The notes below the pieces were generated by a model that was not told where the DNA came from, searched no databases, and saw nothing but the letters and a program-made list of their open reading frames with translations. From positions 1 through 64,000 of the forward strand of contig PXYT01000008.1 in NCBI GenBank assembly GCA_003023725.1: a DNA stretch of 64,000 nucleotides, in the 5' to 3' direction. Below are positions 53,326-63,019 of the stretch, in pieces (positions within the stretch are counted from its first letter, which is position 1; every line of letters begins with the position of its first letter). Position numbers and translations under genes: made by a program. This stretch comes from Sulfobacillus benefaciens. GTDB lineage: Bacteria > Bacillota > Sulfobacillia > Sulfobacillales > Sulfobacillaceae.

Positions 53326-53997
53326 ATGGATAAACATCGGATTTTGGTTGTTGATGACGAGGAGGTTATTCGCGACGTTTTGGAAATCGGTTTGTCCCAT
53401 CGCGGGTTTCAGGTTCTTACTTGTCAGGACAGCGAAGAAGCCTTACAGGCTGTGGGAACCTTTAAACCTCATGCTGCCGTTATCGACGTCATGATGCCCG
53501 GTGAAGACGGATTCCAGCTCAGTCGTAAATTGCGCCAGGACCCCCATCTGTTCATTCTCCTTCTTACCGCCCGAGATGCGGTAGCTGACCGTGTCACGGG
53601 TCTGGAGGGTGGAGCCGACGATTACGTCATTAAACCTTTTGACTTTGACGAATTGGTGGCCCGGCTTAGGGCCGGACTGCGGCGTGTTGGCCAAGATCAA
53701 AATCATAATCTTCAATTTGGCTCTTTAATCATGGATGACGCCAGCCACAAAGTGTTTGCCGACGGGGAACCGATAACGTTAACAGCCAAGGAATATGAAT
53801 TACTGCGGTACTTGCTATTAAACCCGGGCATTGTTTTGTCCAAAGTCCAGATTTTGCAGCATGTTTGGGGATATGATTACCCTGGTGACGATAACCTGGT
53901 GGAGGTGCACGTGTCGAGTCTTCGGGAAAAAATACAGGACCGCACCAAAAAACTTATTCAAACCGTCCGTGGATTTGGTTACAGGTTAGGAAGTTAG
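53326..53997 (+). CDS. OmpR-family response regulator
   Basis: 223 aa. Receiver domain with acidic pocket VVDDEE, phosphoacceptor Asp in VIDVMMPGEDG near residue 52, Lys in YVIKPFDFDE, then a winged-helix DNA-binding domain ending in TVRGFGYRLG. The start, ATG 53326 (TTG 53323 alternative), has no good ribosome-binding site: the IscB element's tail runs directly up to it. It is followed, six bases later, by its histidine kinase. Confidence 0.93.
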   Translation: MDKHRILVVDDEEVIRDVLEIGLSHRGFQVLTCQDSEEALQAVGTFKPHAAVIDVMMPGEDGFQLSRKLRQDPHLFILLLTARDAVADRVTGLEGGADDYVIKPFDFDELVARLRAGLRRVGQDQNHNLQFGSLIMDDASHKVFADGEPITLTAKEYELLRYLLLNPGIVLSKVQILQHVWGYDYPGDDNLVEVHVSSLREKIQDRTKKLIQTVRGFGYRLGS

Positions 53998-54003
53998 ATA
54001 GCC

Positions 54004-55398
54004 ATGGCACAAAAAACTCTCACAGACGAACTCATTGGCCGCCAAATTCTGCTCCTGGCAATTTTATTGGTCATTATCGGTATCAGTCAATATTTGACAT
54101 TGCGTTTTGTTCTCTTTCATTCGGAATCTCAGTCACTGCACCAGGAGATTGCCGTTCTCGCTCCCATTATTCACCATGCCATGGTGAAACACGAGGCCTT
54201 GCATTTCCATGCCCTGGCCAATCTGCTGGTTGCAAGGCTTCAGGCACCGGGCGTCGATGTGGTTATCACCAACCGCTTTGGATTACTTGTGGCCAGTTCC
54301 TCGCCTTTGACCAAAATTCCGCCGCTCGACTTCTCCCATAGCTATTTTCTTTGGCACCATTATCTCGTTGTCGATGCACCTTTGGGTTCTGCCGGTCATC
54401 CTTCGGGGTATGTCTGGCTCTTGACCAGCACCGCCTCGTCCAGTCGTATTTTAGCGAGAGACATTGAATTATTCACCTTTCTGGGTTTTTTATCGCTCGT
54501 CGTCACCGGATGGCTGGGATCGCTGTCGGTGAAAAACAGCTTGGTGCCGTTGAAACAAATTCGGGACAGCACAGTCCGCATCGCCGAAGGTGAGATTGGA
54601 CACACGACCATGCTCAAAAATCCCCCCAAGGAACTCGGTGAACTCGGTGACGCAATCAATGCGATGTCGTTATCGATCAAGGACTTGCTGGACCATGAGA
54701 GAATGCTGTCGGAGCAAATGCGCCGGTTTGTGGCTGACGCCTCCCATGAATTAAGAACGCCGCTTACGGCGCTCAATGGCTTTCTGACTCTCATGTCTGA
54801 GGACAACCTCACGGAAGAAGAAATTCAACGTGGATTTCAGGCTATGCGTCAAGAAGCGCGACGCATGGCCCGACTCGTCAACCAGTTGCTGACCCTTTCT
54901 CGTCTAGACACGGCGCTGGAAGCTGCTGTGCAAATTTCTCCTGTGTCATTGGATGAATGGCTCAATGACTCGGTCCCACTCCTTGAACCCATTACCCGCA
55001 ACCACTCTCTCTCCATTTCGTCTGAACCGGTTACAGTAACTGCGGACAAAGACCGCCTCACAGAAATGCTGCTAAACCTTGTCGATAACGCCACGCGCTA
55101 TACTCCTTGGGGTTCTGCCATTACCGTGGAAATCAAACAGGAAGGTTCATATGGCCTGATCCAGGTGATGGACGATGGCCCGGGAATCAAGGAAGAGGAC
55201 TTACCGCACATTTTTGATCGGTTTTTCCGCGGTGATCGATCCCGCACGTCAAAATCCGGGGGCAGCGGCCTTGGCCTCAGTATTGTGCAAGCGCTAGCCC
55301 AGGCCATGAACGGCGTAGTCGAAGTGTACAACCGTCAACCGCCACAACATGGCGCCATTTTTGTGATTAAACTCCCTGTGACTCAAGTTCTACCCTAA
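54004..55398 (+). CDS. Sensor histidine kinase
   Basis: 464 aa. Membrane segments at about 15-33 and 158-178 flank a 120-residue external sensor; then HAMP (PLKQIRDSTVRIAEGEIG), the phosphoacceptor box FVADASHELRTPLTALNG, N box LLNLVDNATRYTPWG, and G boxes DDGPGIKEEDLPHIFDRFFRGD with GGSGLGLSIV. It partners the regulator six bases upstream. The signal is unknown. A hairpin 100 bp downstream probably ends the transcript. Confidence 0.94.
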   Translation: MAQKTLTDELIGRQILLLAILLVIIGISQYLTLRFVLFHSESQSLHQEIAVLAPIIHHAMVKHEALHFHALANLLVARLQAPGVDVVITNRFGLLVASSSPLTKIPPLDFSHSYFLWHHYLVVDAPLGSAGHPSGYVWLLTSTASSSRILARDIELFTFLGFLSLVVTGWLGSLSVKNSLVPLKQIRDSTVRIAEGEIGHTTMLKNPPKELGELGDAINAMSLSIKDLLDHERMLSEQMRRFVADASHELRTPLTALNGFLTLMSEDNLTEEEIQRGFQAMRQEARRMARLVNQLLTLSRLDTALEAAVQISPVSLDEWLNDSVPLLEPITRNHSLSISSEPVTVTADKDRLTEMLLNLVDNATRYTPWGSAITVEIKQEGSYGLIQVMDDGPGIKEEDLPHIFDRFFRGDRSRTSKSGGSGLGLSIVQALAQAMNGVVEVYNRQPPQHGAIFVIKLPVTQVLP

Positions 55399-55690
55399 GC
55401 TATCCAGTTTGCTTTCAGAGCGCTTAAACAATTATCAATCCGCACTTCAGACATATTTTGCCGCAACGCGGATTATTATCTTTCCCTGCACTGGGCACCA
55501 CCCGCCATTAACGATTATGGCGGGCTGACGGTTTTGGAGCTGTGCACCCTAAAGAGCCACTCTGACGTTTTGCTATTTTTCAGCCATTGTTCAGTTAATC
55601 GGCGGATGAAACAATGCCCTTTTGCCCATACTTTCCACGAATAAATAAATCCCTTGGCTTGAACTGGGAAGGAAGGAAGGCCTGTTCGTT
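55399..55690. other. Intergenic stretch with a terminator
   Basis: 290 bases. It contains the terminator at 55501-55524 and probably the promoter of the exported-protein gene, which I could not define. Confidence 0.4.
55501..55524 (+). terminator. Terminator after the two-component genes
   Basis: CCCGCCAT/ATGGCGGG, 8-bp stem with an 8-nt loop, followed by CTGACGGTTTTGG. Confidence 0.6.
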
Positions 55691-56761
55691 ATGATTCTTG
55701 GAACACCACCACAACTGGCTTTTGCCCTCTTGGCGATGACGCTGTCCGGCACTCAACTCTCCGGGACCGCCGTTCCCCTCTATGGCGGCTCTCTTCGCAA
55801 TAACCCCGTCTTCGTGGCCACGCATAAACACTTGGTTCGTAGTGGTTTCGGCGAAGTTCTCGCAACCTCCAATGCATCCGTTACCGTATCCGTGCCGCGA
55901 GGACACCATACCTGGCGCCTGCCATTGCAAAATCTCACATTGCGTGCCGGGTGGTACCCTACTCCAACAGCACTAGCGCCAAACATTTTGCGACCGGGTG
56001 AATGGGTGCGGTTCATCAAGAGTTCGAATCGCCTATTTATGACAATACAACCGGCGGCCTTTGGAAAGCTGACAAAAAACCGAAATCAGTGGGCCCTTAG
56101 TTCGGATTTAGAATCCAAGATCTCGACGAGTCGTAGATCATGGCCTCTGTCAGCGGACCTTCCGCGCCTAGGTCGTCTTCCATTGGATACAAATCAAAAT
56201 ATTGAGGTGTTTGGTACATTTGATGGCCCCACCATTCACCCTACCGCGCTAGCACCACTACCCATGCGAGTGTCGGCGCACCTTCGCTCTTATAACGCTG
56301 GCGCTCTCACATTAGACACATCAAAGTATGGGGCTTTGGTCTACCATCCGAGTGCCCGCCCCTCTCAGTGGCTGCAAGGTCTAACACCCGGTACTCCGCT
56401 CATGCTACTTCTTAACCCCCTCACCCGGAACGTTCTCAGTGTCTATCTTCCCGGCTATCGCATGCGTTCGGTACAACTCTTGTGCCATAACACATTTGGC
56501 CAAGTGGTAAAGGCAAGCGCCGGCCAATTGCAGCTTAAGACCGTTTGGGGCAACCAAACCGTGAATTTAAACGGGATAGATATAAAAATCCGGGGTCTCC
56601 ATTCCGAAACCCTTCAATCCCTACGCGATTTACCCCCAAGATCCCAAGTTCTCATACACTTGATTCCCAAAGAGCATCGTGCCGTCATTCACATTCTTCC
56701 AAATCTCATTCCCTGTCCGCGGAGCACACAAACCGGAGAACATCCGAAGAAGACGGATTAA
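55691..56761 (+). CDS. Exported protein of unknown function with repeated beta modules
   Basis: 356 aa. A weak signal peptide (residues 1-24, ending near LSG). The rest shows at least three modules of the pattern 'G-V-x-strand, L-x4-W/L..., G-x-P/R, strand', reminiscent of OB-like or DUF5666-type folds (FGEVLATSNASVTVSVPRG; FGQVVKASAGQLQLKTVWG). Function not known. ATG 55691, with AAGGAAGG about 16 bases upstream. Its last bases are followed by a terminator that also ends the convergent MFS gene. Confidence 0.65.
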   Translation: MILGTPPQLAFALLAMTLSGTQLSGTAVPLYGGSLRNNPVFVATHKHLVRSGFGEVLATSNASVTVSVPRGHHTWRLPLQNLTLRAGWYPTPTALAPNILRPGEWVRFIKSSNRLFMTIQPAAFGKLTKNRNQWALSSDLESKISTSRRSWPLSADLPRLGRLPLDTNQNIEVFGTFDGPTIHPTALAPLPMRVSAHLRSYNAGALTLDTSKYGALVYHPSARPSQWLQGLTPGTPLMLLLNPLTRNVLSVYLPGYRMRSVQLLCHNTFGQVVKASAGQLQLKTVWGNQTVNLNGIDIKIRGLHSETLQSLRDLPPRSQVLIHLIPKEHRAVIHILPNLIPCPRSTQTGEHPKKTD

Positions 56762-56764
56762 AAA

Positions 56765-56803
56765 GCCAGGAGAAACTCGTAAAAAGTCGACGCTTCTCCT
56801 GGC
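56765..56803. terminator. Bidirectional terminator, best for the minus-strand MFS gene
   Basis: GCCAGGAGAA/TTCTCCTGGC, 10-bp stem with a 19-nt loop. On the minus strand the stem runs into CTTTTTAATCC, a good U-tract. Confidence 0.8.
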
Positions 56804-56818
56804 ACATCTCCGCCTTGT

Positions 56819-58069
56819 TCATCTCGCAAAACTTTCGGGTTTGTCCAGACGCCTCCTTCTTAACAGTTCCTGACGTGCCTCGGAGGCCATAATCGCCATC
56901 CCTACAAACTGCAGCAACCCGATGATCCAAAATCCCCAACCCAGGTTCCCCTGGCTGATCACTAAGCTGATGGCAAGGGGGCCAAAGGTTCCGGACAAAT
57001 CAAACGATGATTGCGCAATGGTGTTGGCGGCCACCAACAAGTGACGGTCAACACTACCCGCAATACGCATGGAAACCAAAGGAAACAACACGGCATGTGG
57101 CCATGCCAACATCCAAAACCCTACGAGGAACATGATCAGAGAAGGAGCCCATCCCATCAGCCCCAAGCCGACACCGCCGATACCCAAACTCCATAGCATC
57201 CAAGTAGCCTTGTTTTCGAGCCTTTTTTTCCTCACAAACCGGGAGACCACCAAACGCCCCATTAAGGACGCCACAAAAAAGCTGGTCAAAACCAGTTCCA
57301 CTCCGCTGTAAGCCAGTCCAAAGCGGTTTTTCACATCAAGTCCTCCAAAAGACATCGCCGAGGCAAAAGAAAGATTAAAGAGAAACAATGATGCGAAACT
57401 GCGGGTATATGTCTTATTACGAACAAGATCCGAGATGGCCGTCCGCAAGTTTAGGTTTTTGGGTTTTTTGTCATGCAGGAGCCGTTGCTGAAAGCGGCGG
57501 TAGTTGCTCAGCATCACTCCCAAACCCATCAAAGAGAAGACCAACAGTAAGCCGTAAAGCCCCCTCAGATTCAAATGGGTCAAAATCAGAGTTCCCAACA
57601 CAGGAGCCACAACCAGACTCGTTGAAAGTGCCAGAGAATAGTAACTCAGATTCTTTTCACGGTCTTCGGCAGGTGACAACGCTCCCATCAGAGACAGCAA
57701 ATGCGGCATTACCAACGCCGTGGACACACCTGCCAACGCAATGGCAAACAGGAATTCCGCGAAATTTTGACTAAGCAGCGTCCCTACTATCGACAGCGTC
57801 AACAAGACAAAACCCACGGTCATAACGCGTGGAACATTGTGCAAATTAACCCGTGCACTGTAACCAAAGCGCACAATCATCGTGACCATCGCATAGACGG
57901 ATGTCGTCAAACCGACTTGCGTCAGCTGCGCACCCAAAGAATGCGCGTAAAGTGGATTATTGGATTGCATCATCGACGAATTGGCACGGGCCAAAAAAGT
58001 CAGAACCAATATCAAATAAATAACGGCTGAACCCCCGAACAAAGTACTGAGTCCTCTATGTTGCCGCAT
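56819..58069 (-). CDS. Major facilitator superfamily transporter
   Basis: 416 aa with about 12 membrane segments. The N-terminal pore half includes VPRVMTVGFVLLTLSIVGTLLSQ, the C-terminal half the conserved RKKRLENKATW loop. It resembles drug or small-solute efflux carriers; no substrate-specific motif is recognised. It starts at ATG 58069 with AAGGGGGGACAAGCTG before it. The terminator at 56765-56803 ends it. Confidence 0.85.
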   Translation of the reverse strand: MRQHRGLSTLFGGSAVIYLILVLTFLARANSSMMQSNNPLYAHSLGAQLTQVGLTTSVYAMVTMIVRFGYSARVNLHNVPRVMTVGFVLLTLSIVGTLLSQNFAEFLFAIALAGVSTALVMPHLLSLMGALSPAEDREKNLSYYSLALSTSLVVAPVLGTLILTHLNLRGLYGLLLVFSLMGLGVMLSNYRRFQQRLLHDKKPKNLNLRTAISDLVRNKTYTRSFASLFLFNLSFASAMSFGGLDVKNRFGLAYSGVELVLTSFFVASLMGRLVVSRFVRKKRLENKATWMLWSLGIGGVGLGLMGWAPSLIMFLVGFWMLAWPHAVLFPLVSMRIAGSVDRHLLVAANTIAQSSFDLSGTFGPLAISLVISQGNLGWGFWIIGLLQFVGMAIMASEARQELLRRRRLDKPESFAR

Positions 58070-58707
58070 CAGCTTGTCCCCCCTTCCAACAACTTTTAAC
58101 TAAAACATTGGTGTTTCCTGGACCCGACGACCGTTCCTCGGTTACTGCTTGTCCATCACATTGCCTACTCTTTACAACGATCATTAACATTGTACTGAAT
58201 TTTTCACTGTTTGTATCTAGTTGCTCTGGACTATTTCTTATTTCTCACTTCAGCCCTCTTTACTGGCCGCCTAATGGCGTGTCTCCCATGACCTCGTGTT
58301 CATGATGCAAAGTGAAGCGGAAATTCTCTCCTCCGCTCTATCCAATAACCCAAAACCAATCCTCCGCATGAAAAAGAACACCTCCACGCCATAGGCATCT
58401 CTTGGCGTTTGCAGGAAATGCTCTCGCCACTTCCGTTCGCAATCCTCCAAAAAGCCCGTCCATGCCCATTGTTACACGGTTTTCTCGTTTATCCAAGGGG
58501 CAGAAAAAGCTTGCGAATGCAGCTCCCTCACGGAATAGCTATCGAGGTCTTTTTTATCGTCCCGTTGTCAGCAGCGTTATGAACAATCATTGCCAGACGG
58601 TCATGATAAGTGCCTAAAATTGGCATACGTTAAAAGTGAGAAGGACGGGTAAAACGAACCAGACACGGCAATAATACCTTCATGTTACGAGAGACGGAGG
58701 TGAAAAA
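58070..58707. other. Gene-free stretch before the SASP gene
   Basis: 640 bases. It holds small inverted repeats (for example ACGCCA/TGGCGT, 58387-58410) and no supported gene. The SASP should use a sigma-G-type promoter within 100 bp of its start; GCATA at 58623 is a possible -35 element but I could not pair it convincingly. Confidence 0.4.
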
Positions 58708-58926
58708 ATGGCACGTGGAAGCAACACCGGTAACCGCGCACTTGTACAAGGAGCCGCAAGAGCGCTGGACCAGTTCAAATACGAAGTGGCTCGAGAACTC
58801 GGTTTGCAAGGAGTCGAAGACGGTTACTGGGGCGATGTCCCCTCTCGGCAATGTGGCGCGGTAGGTGGTCATATGGTGCGCAAAATGATTGAGATGGCCG
58901 AACAGCAAATGGCTGGACGCCGTTAA
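58708..58926 (+). CDS. Small acid-soluble spore protein, alpha/beta type
   Basis: 72 aa. Both blocks of the family are intact: KYEVARELGLQG (germination-protease site) and YWGDVPSRQCGAVGGHMVRKMIEMAEQQM. It coats and protects DNA in the dormant spore, and is degraded at germination. ATG 58708 follows GGAGGTG. This is the strongest evidence in the window that the organism makes endospores. Confidence 0.95.
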   Translation: MARGSNTGNRALVQGAARALDQFKYEVARELGLQGVEDGYWGDVPSRQCGAVGGHMVRKMIEMAEQQMAGRR

Positions 58927-58954
58927 GCGTTGGCTGACCTCGTAGTTTACTTCC

Positions 58955-58988
58955 GGGCCTCCTCTCTCGCGAGGAGGTCCCACTTTTT
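58955..58988 (+). terminator. SASP terminator
   Basis: GGGCCTCCTC pairs with GAGGAGGTCCC (one bulge), 6-nt loop, then ACTTTTTCG. Confidence 0.8.
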
Positions 58989-59123
58989 CGCCTCTCTTAA
59001 GGGATCATCCCAACTCTCACGACGCACAACGAAGGGACTGAACACATACGCAGGTCTGATATTTGTAACAATCCCTTCACGCAAGAAAGAGCTTTAGAGA
59101 CCCCAATTGTCATGACCGGTCCT

Positions 59124-60137
59124 TTATATATCGAGAACGATTTTGCCGAACAACCTCTGAGATTCCATGTGAATGTGCGCATCCCTGGCCTCTTGAAGGG
59201 GAAATGTCTTGTCGATTTCCGGAACAAGGGTCCCGCGAGCAAACAAAGTCAGAATTCTCGGCAAAATAGCCGATGACCCCATGTATGCTCCCAACATGGT
59301 CAAACGTCGGCGAAAGAACTGGCCCAGTTCCATTTGAATTTTTCCTCCGGCGGTACTGCCCACAGAAATGACGGTGCCTCCCCGGCGCACCATGTCTAGA
59401 GACTGCATAAAGCTTATCTGTCCGAGAGAATCCACGACAATGTCACAGCCTTTTGACCCGGTCATGTTCAGAATATCGGGAGTCAGAAGAGCCTTACCGT
59501 CCCAGACAATGACATCCGATGCTCCAACCTGCTTTAGCCGTTCAACAAAGGCGTTTGAGCGGACGATAGCCAAAATGCGCATCCCTCTAATCCGCGCCAG
59601 CTGAATTGTTGCCAGTCCCACTCCTCCATTGGCGCCCCACACCACTATCGTTTGTCCGGACACAGCCTGCGCACGCGTAAGGAAATCTTCCGCCGTCACG
59701 AAGGGGATACCAATCGAAGCTGCCTCAATAAAGGTCAGACCACTGGGCATGGGTACCACGTTTTGCACAGGTACGACAATCTGTTCAGCATACGTTCCGT
59801 CCAGAATGCGGTAGTGAGGACAGCTGTTTTGCTGACCCGATAGACAAAAGACACAACGTCCGCAACTGACCCCAGGACTGATGACAACCTTTTGACCCAC
59901 CGCGTAGTCTCGCGCGCCCGGACCCAGAGCATCAATTTCTCCCGCTCCGTCCGAACCCGGAATTAGCGGCTCGGAAAAAGCACCAAAGGCTCCTTGACGA
60001 ACCCAGATATCCCGGTGGTTGACTCCTGCAGCACGTAAGCGGACCCGCACTTCTCCTGGTCCCGGTTCGGGATTGGAAACCTCTTCATAGACGAGGACCG
60101 AGGGGTCCCCCGGTTGATGAATTCGTATAGCATGCAC
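59124..60137 (-). CDS. Zinc-type alcohol dehydrogenase family oxidoreductase (MDR)
   Basis: 337 aa. GroES-like N-terminal domain with the structural-zinc cysteines in GVSCGRCVFCLSGQQNSC, and a Rossmann domain starting at VVWGANGGVGLATIQLAR. The catalytic-zinc Cys of classic ADHs is replaced by Asn-His (GVNHRDIWVR), as in quinone-reductase-like members, so it may be an NADPH-dependent quinone or enone reductase. GTG 60137 after GGGAGGATAATATC. Confidence 0.85.
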   Translation of the reverse strand: MHAIRIHQPGDPSVLVYEEVSNPEPGPGEVRVRLRAAGVNHRDIWVRQGAFGAFSEPLIPGSDGAGEIDALGPGARDYAVGQKVVISPGVSCGRCVFCLSGQQNSCPHYRILDGTYAEQIVVPVQNVVPMPSGLTFIEAASIGIPFVTAEDFLTRAQAVSGQTIVVWGANGGVGLATIQLARIRGMRILAIVRSNAFVERLKQVGASDVIVWDGKALLTPDILNMTGSKGCDIVVDSLGQISFMQSLDMVRRGGTVISVGSTAGGKIQMELGQFFRRRLTMLGAYMGSSAILPRILTLFARGTLVPEIDKTFPLQEARDAHIHMESQRLFGKIVLDI

Positions 60138-60206
60138 GATATTATCCTCCCAATTTGTCTATCATCCCTTGATTGGCCCGTCATCTGCCCTCAGGATGTC
60201 TCAACG

Positions 60207-61583
60207 CTACGACCGGTATTGTGCCGGTTTTAACGACCACGCAAGTCGCCGGGTTTCCTGCCACAAACGATACGGCTGAAAGTTCGGTGGAAAAATGGGC
60301 CAATCCCAGTGCAGCTGGTCGGGCTCTTTAACATAGTCCAAAAATGTCAGCGGCAATGGAGGAAATTCGTCCACCGGCCTCTTCAGCGCCTGACTTAAAT
60401 GAAATATCGCCGAAAAAGCCCAGTTTTCGATGCTCTCAGACCCTCTTCCCACAGCCCGAGGCAGACATCCTGATGCACGCACCTGCCGGATAATTTCCCG
60501 TGCCCCCGATTCCACCGTATCGATACTCTCCGGATGAGCAGCATAGGCATGCAACAGATGACCATATCCCCAGCCCTGAGGTGCTCTCACCCGGGGTAGT
60601 TCTTGCCCTGGGGTTGTCCCGATCAAAAGTAACGCCAACGCCACCACCTCGTCCGCGGCACTGAAATTTTCACCACGGATAGTGGTCGGTCCCAAGCCAT
60701 TTTGGGATAGATTTTCCAACAACTCGGACGGGTCCCCTAAATGGGGGGAACTCAGGGGCTTTAGCCGTGAACTGAGTTCGACCACATCCACCCACTCAAC
60801 ATGGGGAACGCTGGCAATCCGGCGAATATAGCTACGGAAACTCTCGAACGCTTCCTTACGATCTTGCCGACTGCGCAAGGGAGCCTTGCGCAGTGTTGCC
60901 GTGGTGGCGCCGAACTCAAAGTTGACCGCATCCCAAAACTTTGTTGTCACCAGCTCCGTAGGATGAACCATCACCATGAAGGCATCCCCTGTAGACAGTT
61001 TTGAAGATGCTTGCTCCACCATGGTCACGGCGTCATCCATGTTATCCGGCAGTTTCATGGCAAAAGGCCTGGGATTCAGCACAGGAACTGACCAATGTAC
61101 GATGTCCTCAATCCACAAAGGCTGCGTCGAGGTGGCAATATAACTGTTCCAGCTGTCGCTGAAAAAAACCGGCATATCCAGATGAACCAGGGCTGTTATC
61201 GCCTGAGGGACCCAGTTCCCACCCGGTTGAGTAAAATAACGGGGAGCTTTAATCAGTTTTGCCACCACATCGACGCCCACACTCTCTCGTTCTATGAACC
61301 GCTTCACTCCTTGTTCATAGTCCATCTCCGCTAATTCTTCCGCCAGTGTGGGGTGTTCACTGTGAGTGGTAGAATGGAAGCCCAGAGAATTTTTTGTCGC
61401 CAGTCGCTGCAATATCTTCTGATGTTGACGATCATGCAAACTTTGCGCTTTCTTTCCGACAATGCCGTAACTGGCAGGAATGCGGAATTCATCCATGACA
61501 TCAAGAATGAATTCCAGAGCATCGTCAGACTCCTGAGTGACAAAATCTTCAATATCGAAACGGATTAACCCGTACACCGTCAT
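60207..61583 (-). CDS. Polysaccharide deacetylase-family protein
   Basis: 458 aa. An acidic DIED motif near residue 10, and HSTTHSEHPT near 73 (the two metal-binding His). The barrel is followed by a long C-terminal helical region (about residues 290-458) without a known family. It may modify a surface glycan made by the glycosyltransferase whose gene overlaps it by ATGA (61580-61583), fixing the start at ATG 61583. No signal peptide is visible, so the substrate is probably reached inside the cell. Confidence 0.8.
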   Translation of the reverse strand: MTVYGLIRFDIEDFVTQESDDALEFILDVMDEFRIPASYGIVGKKAQSLHDRQHQKILQRLATKNSLGFHSTTHSEHPTLAEELAEMDYEQGVKRFIERESVGVDVVAKLIKAPRYFTQPGGNWVPQAITALVHLDMPVFFSDSWNSYIATSTQPLWIEDIVHWSVPVLNPRPFAMKLPDNMDDAVTMVEQASSKLSTGDAFMVMVHPTELVTTKFWDAVNFEFGATTATLRKAPLRSRQDRKEAFESFRSYIRRIASVPHVEWVDVVELSSRLKPLSSPHLGDPSELLENLSQNGLGPTTIRGENFSAADEVVALALLLIGTTPGQELPRVRAPQGWGYGHLLHAYAAHPESIDTVESGAREIIRQVRASGCLPRAVGRGSESIENWAFSAIFHLSQALKRPVDEFPPLPLTFLDYVKEPDQLHWDWPIFPPNFQPYRLWQETRRLAWSLKPAQYRS

Positions 61584-62587
61584 AGCCCGCATCCCCGTGA
61601 ACAGAGCGACCACGCCATCCGGCGGTATATAGCTGCATAAGCCTGGGCCTCATGACTTGGCAAATGTCTGGAAAGAATCCGCATTCGAGCATTGCGACGA
61701 ATGCGCTCGGATTGCTCCGGATTTTCCATCACGAACCGAAAAGCCTCCACCAAGCCCTCAGTGTCATCAAACAAGAAACCGGTATTACCATGCTCGATAA
61801 GATACCGGTTGCCATGGATATTGGTGGCCACGACCAGTGCCTGACTGCTCATAGCCTCCATGAGTGCATTGGATACCCCTTCGATCCGGCTGGAGTTGAG
61901 CACAATGGTCGCTCGCTGATACCATTCCCTCATGGAATCCTTGGGTATTTCTCCGACAATGTGAACCCATGGTTTACCCTTGGATGCCTGAATCACCCGT
62001 TCCCATTCTTCAAAATCCCTAACAGGGCCCAGGACGGCTAACTGAAAATCATATGCCAGACGGCTTCGCGCCGTCTCGACTAGATCAATGGCCCATGCGC
62101 TGCGTTTCACAGGCCGAACACCTCCTGCGATCACCACCAGCGGCGGCCACTCCCGCGTGTGAGGAGAATCGGCCGGATAGAATAGGGTTTCATCGACCGA
62201 CGGTCCAATCACCTCCACGATATCGTCCCATTCAGGGGCATCGGCCAGAAGACGTTTTTTGGCATTAGGCGTAAAAACCACCTGATGCTGAAGAGGAGAC
62301 AGCGCACGGCGGATGGGTTGCGGATTTTTAGCCCAGTCCCCCCATAAATCCGTGCCGGTCCACGTTACTACGATCTTCTGAGGATCGATATTGTGTTCTA
62401 GCAACCGCTTCCCAACGTGAACGGCATTCCATGCATGATAGACATCATATCCCTGCATCCGGGAATGAAATTTCTCTACGTGCGTTTCTATCCCCAGCCG
62501 GGAAAGACCGGTTTTGAGGCGTTCTGCCGAAACAAAATTTCCACCCGTGATTGGAGTATCGGGTGGCACAACCAAAACAACCTTCAT
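61580..62587 (-). CDS. Glycosyltransferase, GT4 family
   Basis: 335 aa, GT-B fold. N-terminal GGNFVSAERLKTGL, the sugar-nucleotide block AGGVRPVKRSAWAIDL, and the C-terminal EGVSNALMEAMSSQALVVATNIHGN (the E-x7-E retaining signature). It adds a sugar to an unknown acceptor, perhaps a cell-surface glycan. It is 26 bp downstream of csaA and overlaps the deacetylase by four bases. ATG 62587 follows GAAAGGACTGAGAGACGCG. Confidence 0.88.
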   Translation of the reverse strand: MKVVLVVPPDTPITGGNFVSAERLKTGLSRLGIETHVEKFHSRMQGYDVYHAWNAVHVGKRLLEHNIDPQKIVVTWTGTDLWGDWAKNPQPIRRALSPLQHQVVFTPNAKKRLLADAPEWDDIVEVIGPSVDETLFYPADSPHTREWPPLVVIAGGVRPVKRSAWAIDLVETARSRLAYDFQLAVLGPVRDFEEWERVIQASKGKPWVHIVGEIPKDSMREWYQRATIVLNSSRIEGVSNALMEAMSSQALVVATNIHGNRYLIEHGNTGFLFDDTEGLVEAFRFVMENPEQSERIRRNARMRILSRHLPSHEAQAYAAIYRRMAWSLCSRGCGL

Positions 62588-62613
62588 CGCGTCTCTCAGT
62601 CCTTTCCTGTCTG

Positions 62614-62940
62614 CTACCCGATCGCCGTCCCATTCGGTACCGGGCTCTCAACGCTCAAGAGAACCACATCCGTCTCACTCATCATCGCTCCCAAAATCAA
62701 AACCTCCGATCGGACGCCAGCCACTTTTTTGGGCGGAAGATTGAGTACTGCCACGATTTGCCTTCCTATCAAGTCATCCGGCTGATAACGCTCCGTCAAT
62801 TGGGCAGAAGAGTCCTTCATGCCGAAGGGGCCAAAATCAACGGTAATAAAATATGCAGGCTTTTTCGCTTTGGGATTGGGCACGGCACGACGAATCGTTC
62901 CTACATATAAACCCACCTGGAAAAATTGATCGGCAGAAAT
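62614..62940 (-). CDS. csaA: CsaA-like tRNA-binding-domain chaperone
   Basis: OB-fold protein of the CsaA family: VGTIRRAVPNPKAKKPAYFITVDFG, KDSSAQLTERYQPDDLIGRQIVAVLNLPPKK and SEVLILGAMM. CsaA assists protein export in Bacilli and binds unfolded proteins. The first standard start is GTG 62916, but homology continues above it (ISADQFFQVGLYVG). The open frame between there and the upstream TGA (62965-62967) offers no ATG, GTG or TTG. I place the start at the ATT 62940, near the family N-terminus; ATC 62958 is possible. The gene lies in the HD-csaA-GT operon. Confidence 0.75.
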   Translation of the reverse strand: MSADQFFQVGLYVGTIRRAVPNPKAKKPAYFITVDFGPFGMKDSSAQLTERYQPDDLIGRQIVAVLNLPPKKVAGVRSEVLILGAMMSETDVVLLSVESPVPNGTAIG

Positions 62941-63019
62941 TGTCTCTAACTCTTCGATGACCCATCACTCCCATAGCATATTACTTTTTCCACAGCATCA
63001 CCATCTTTATGTGTTCTCC

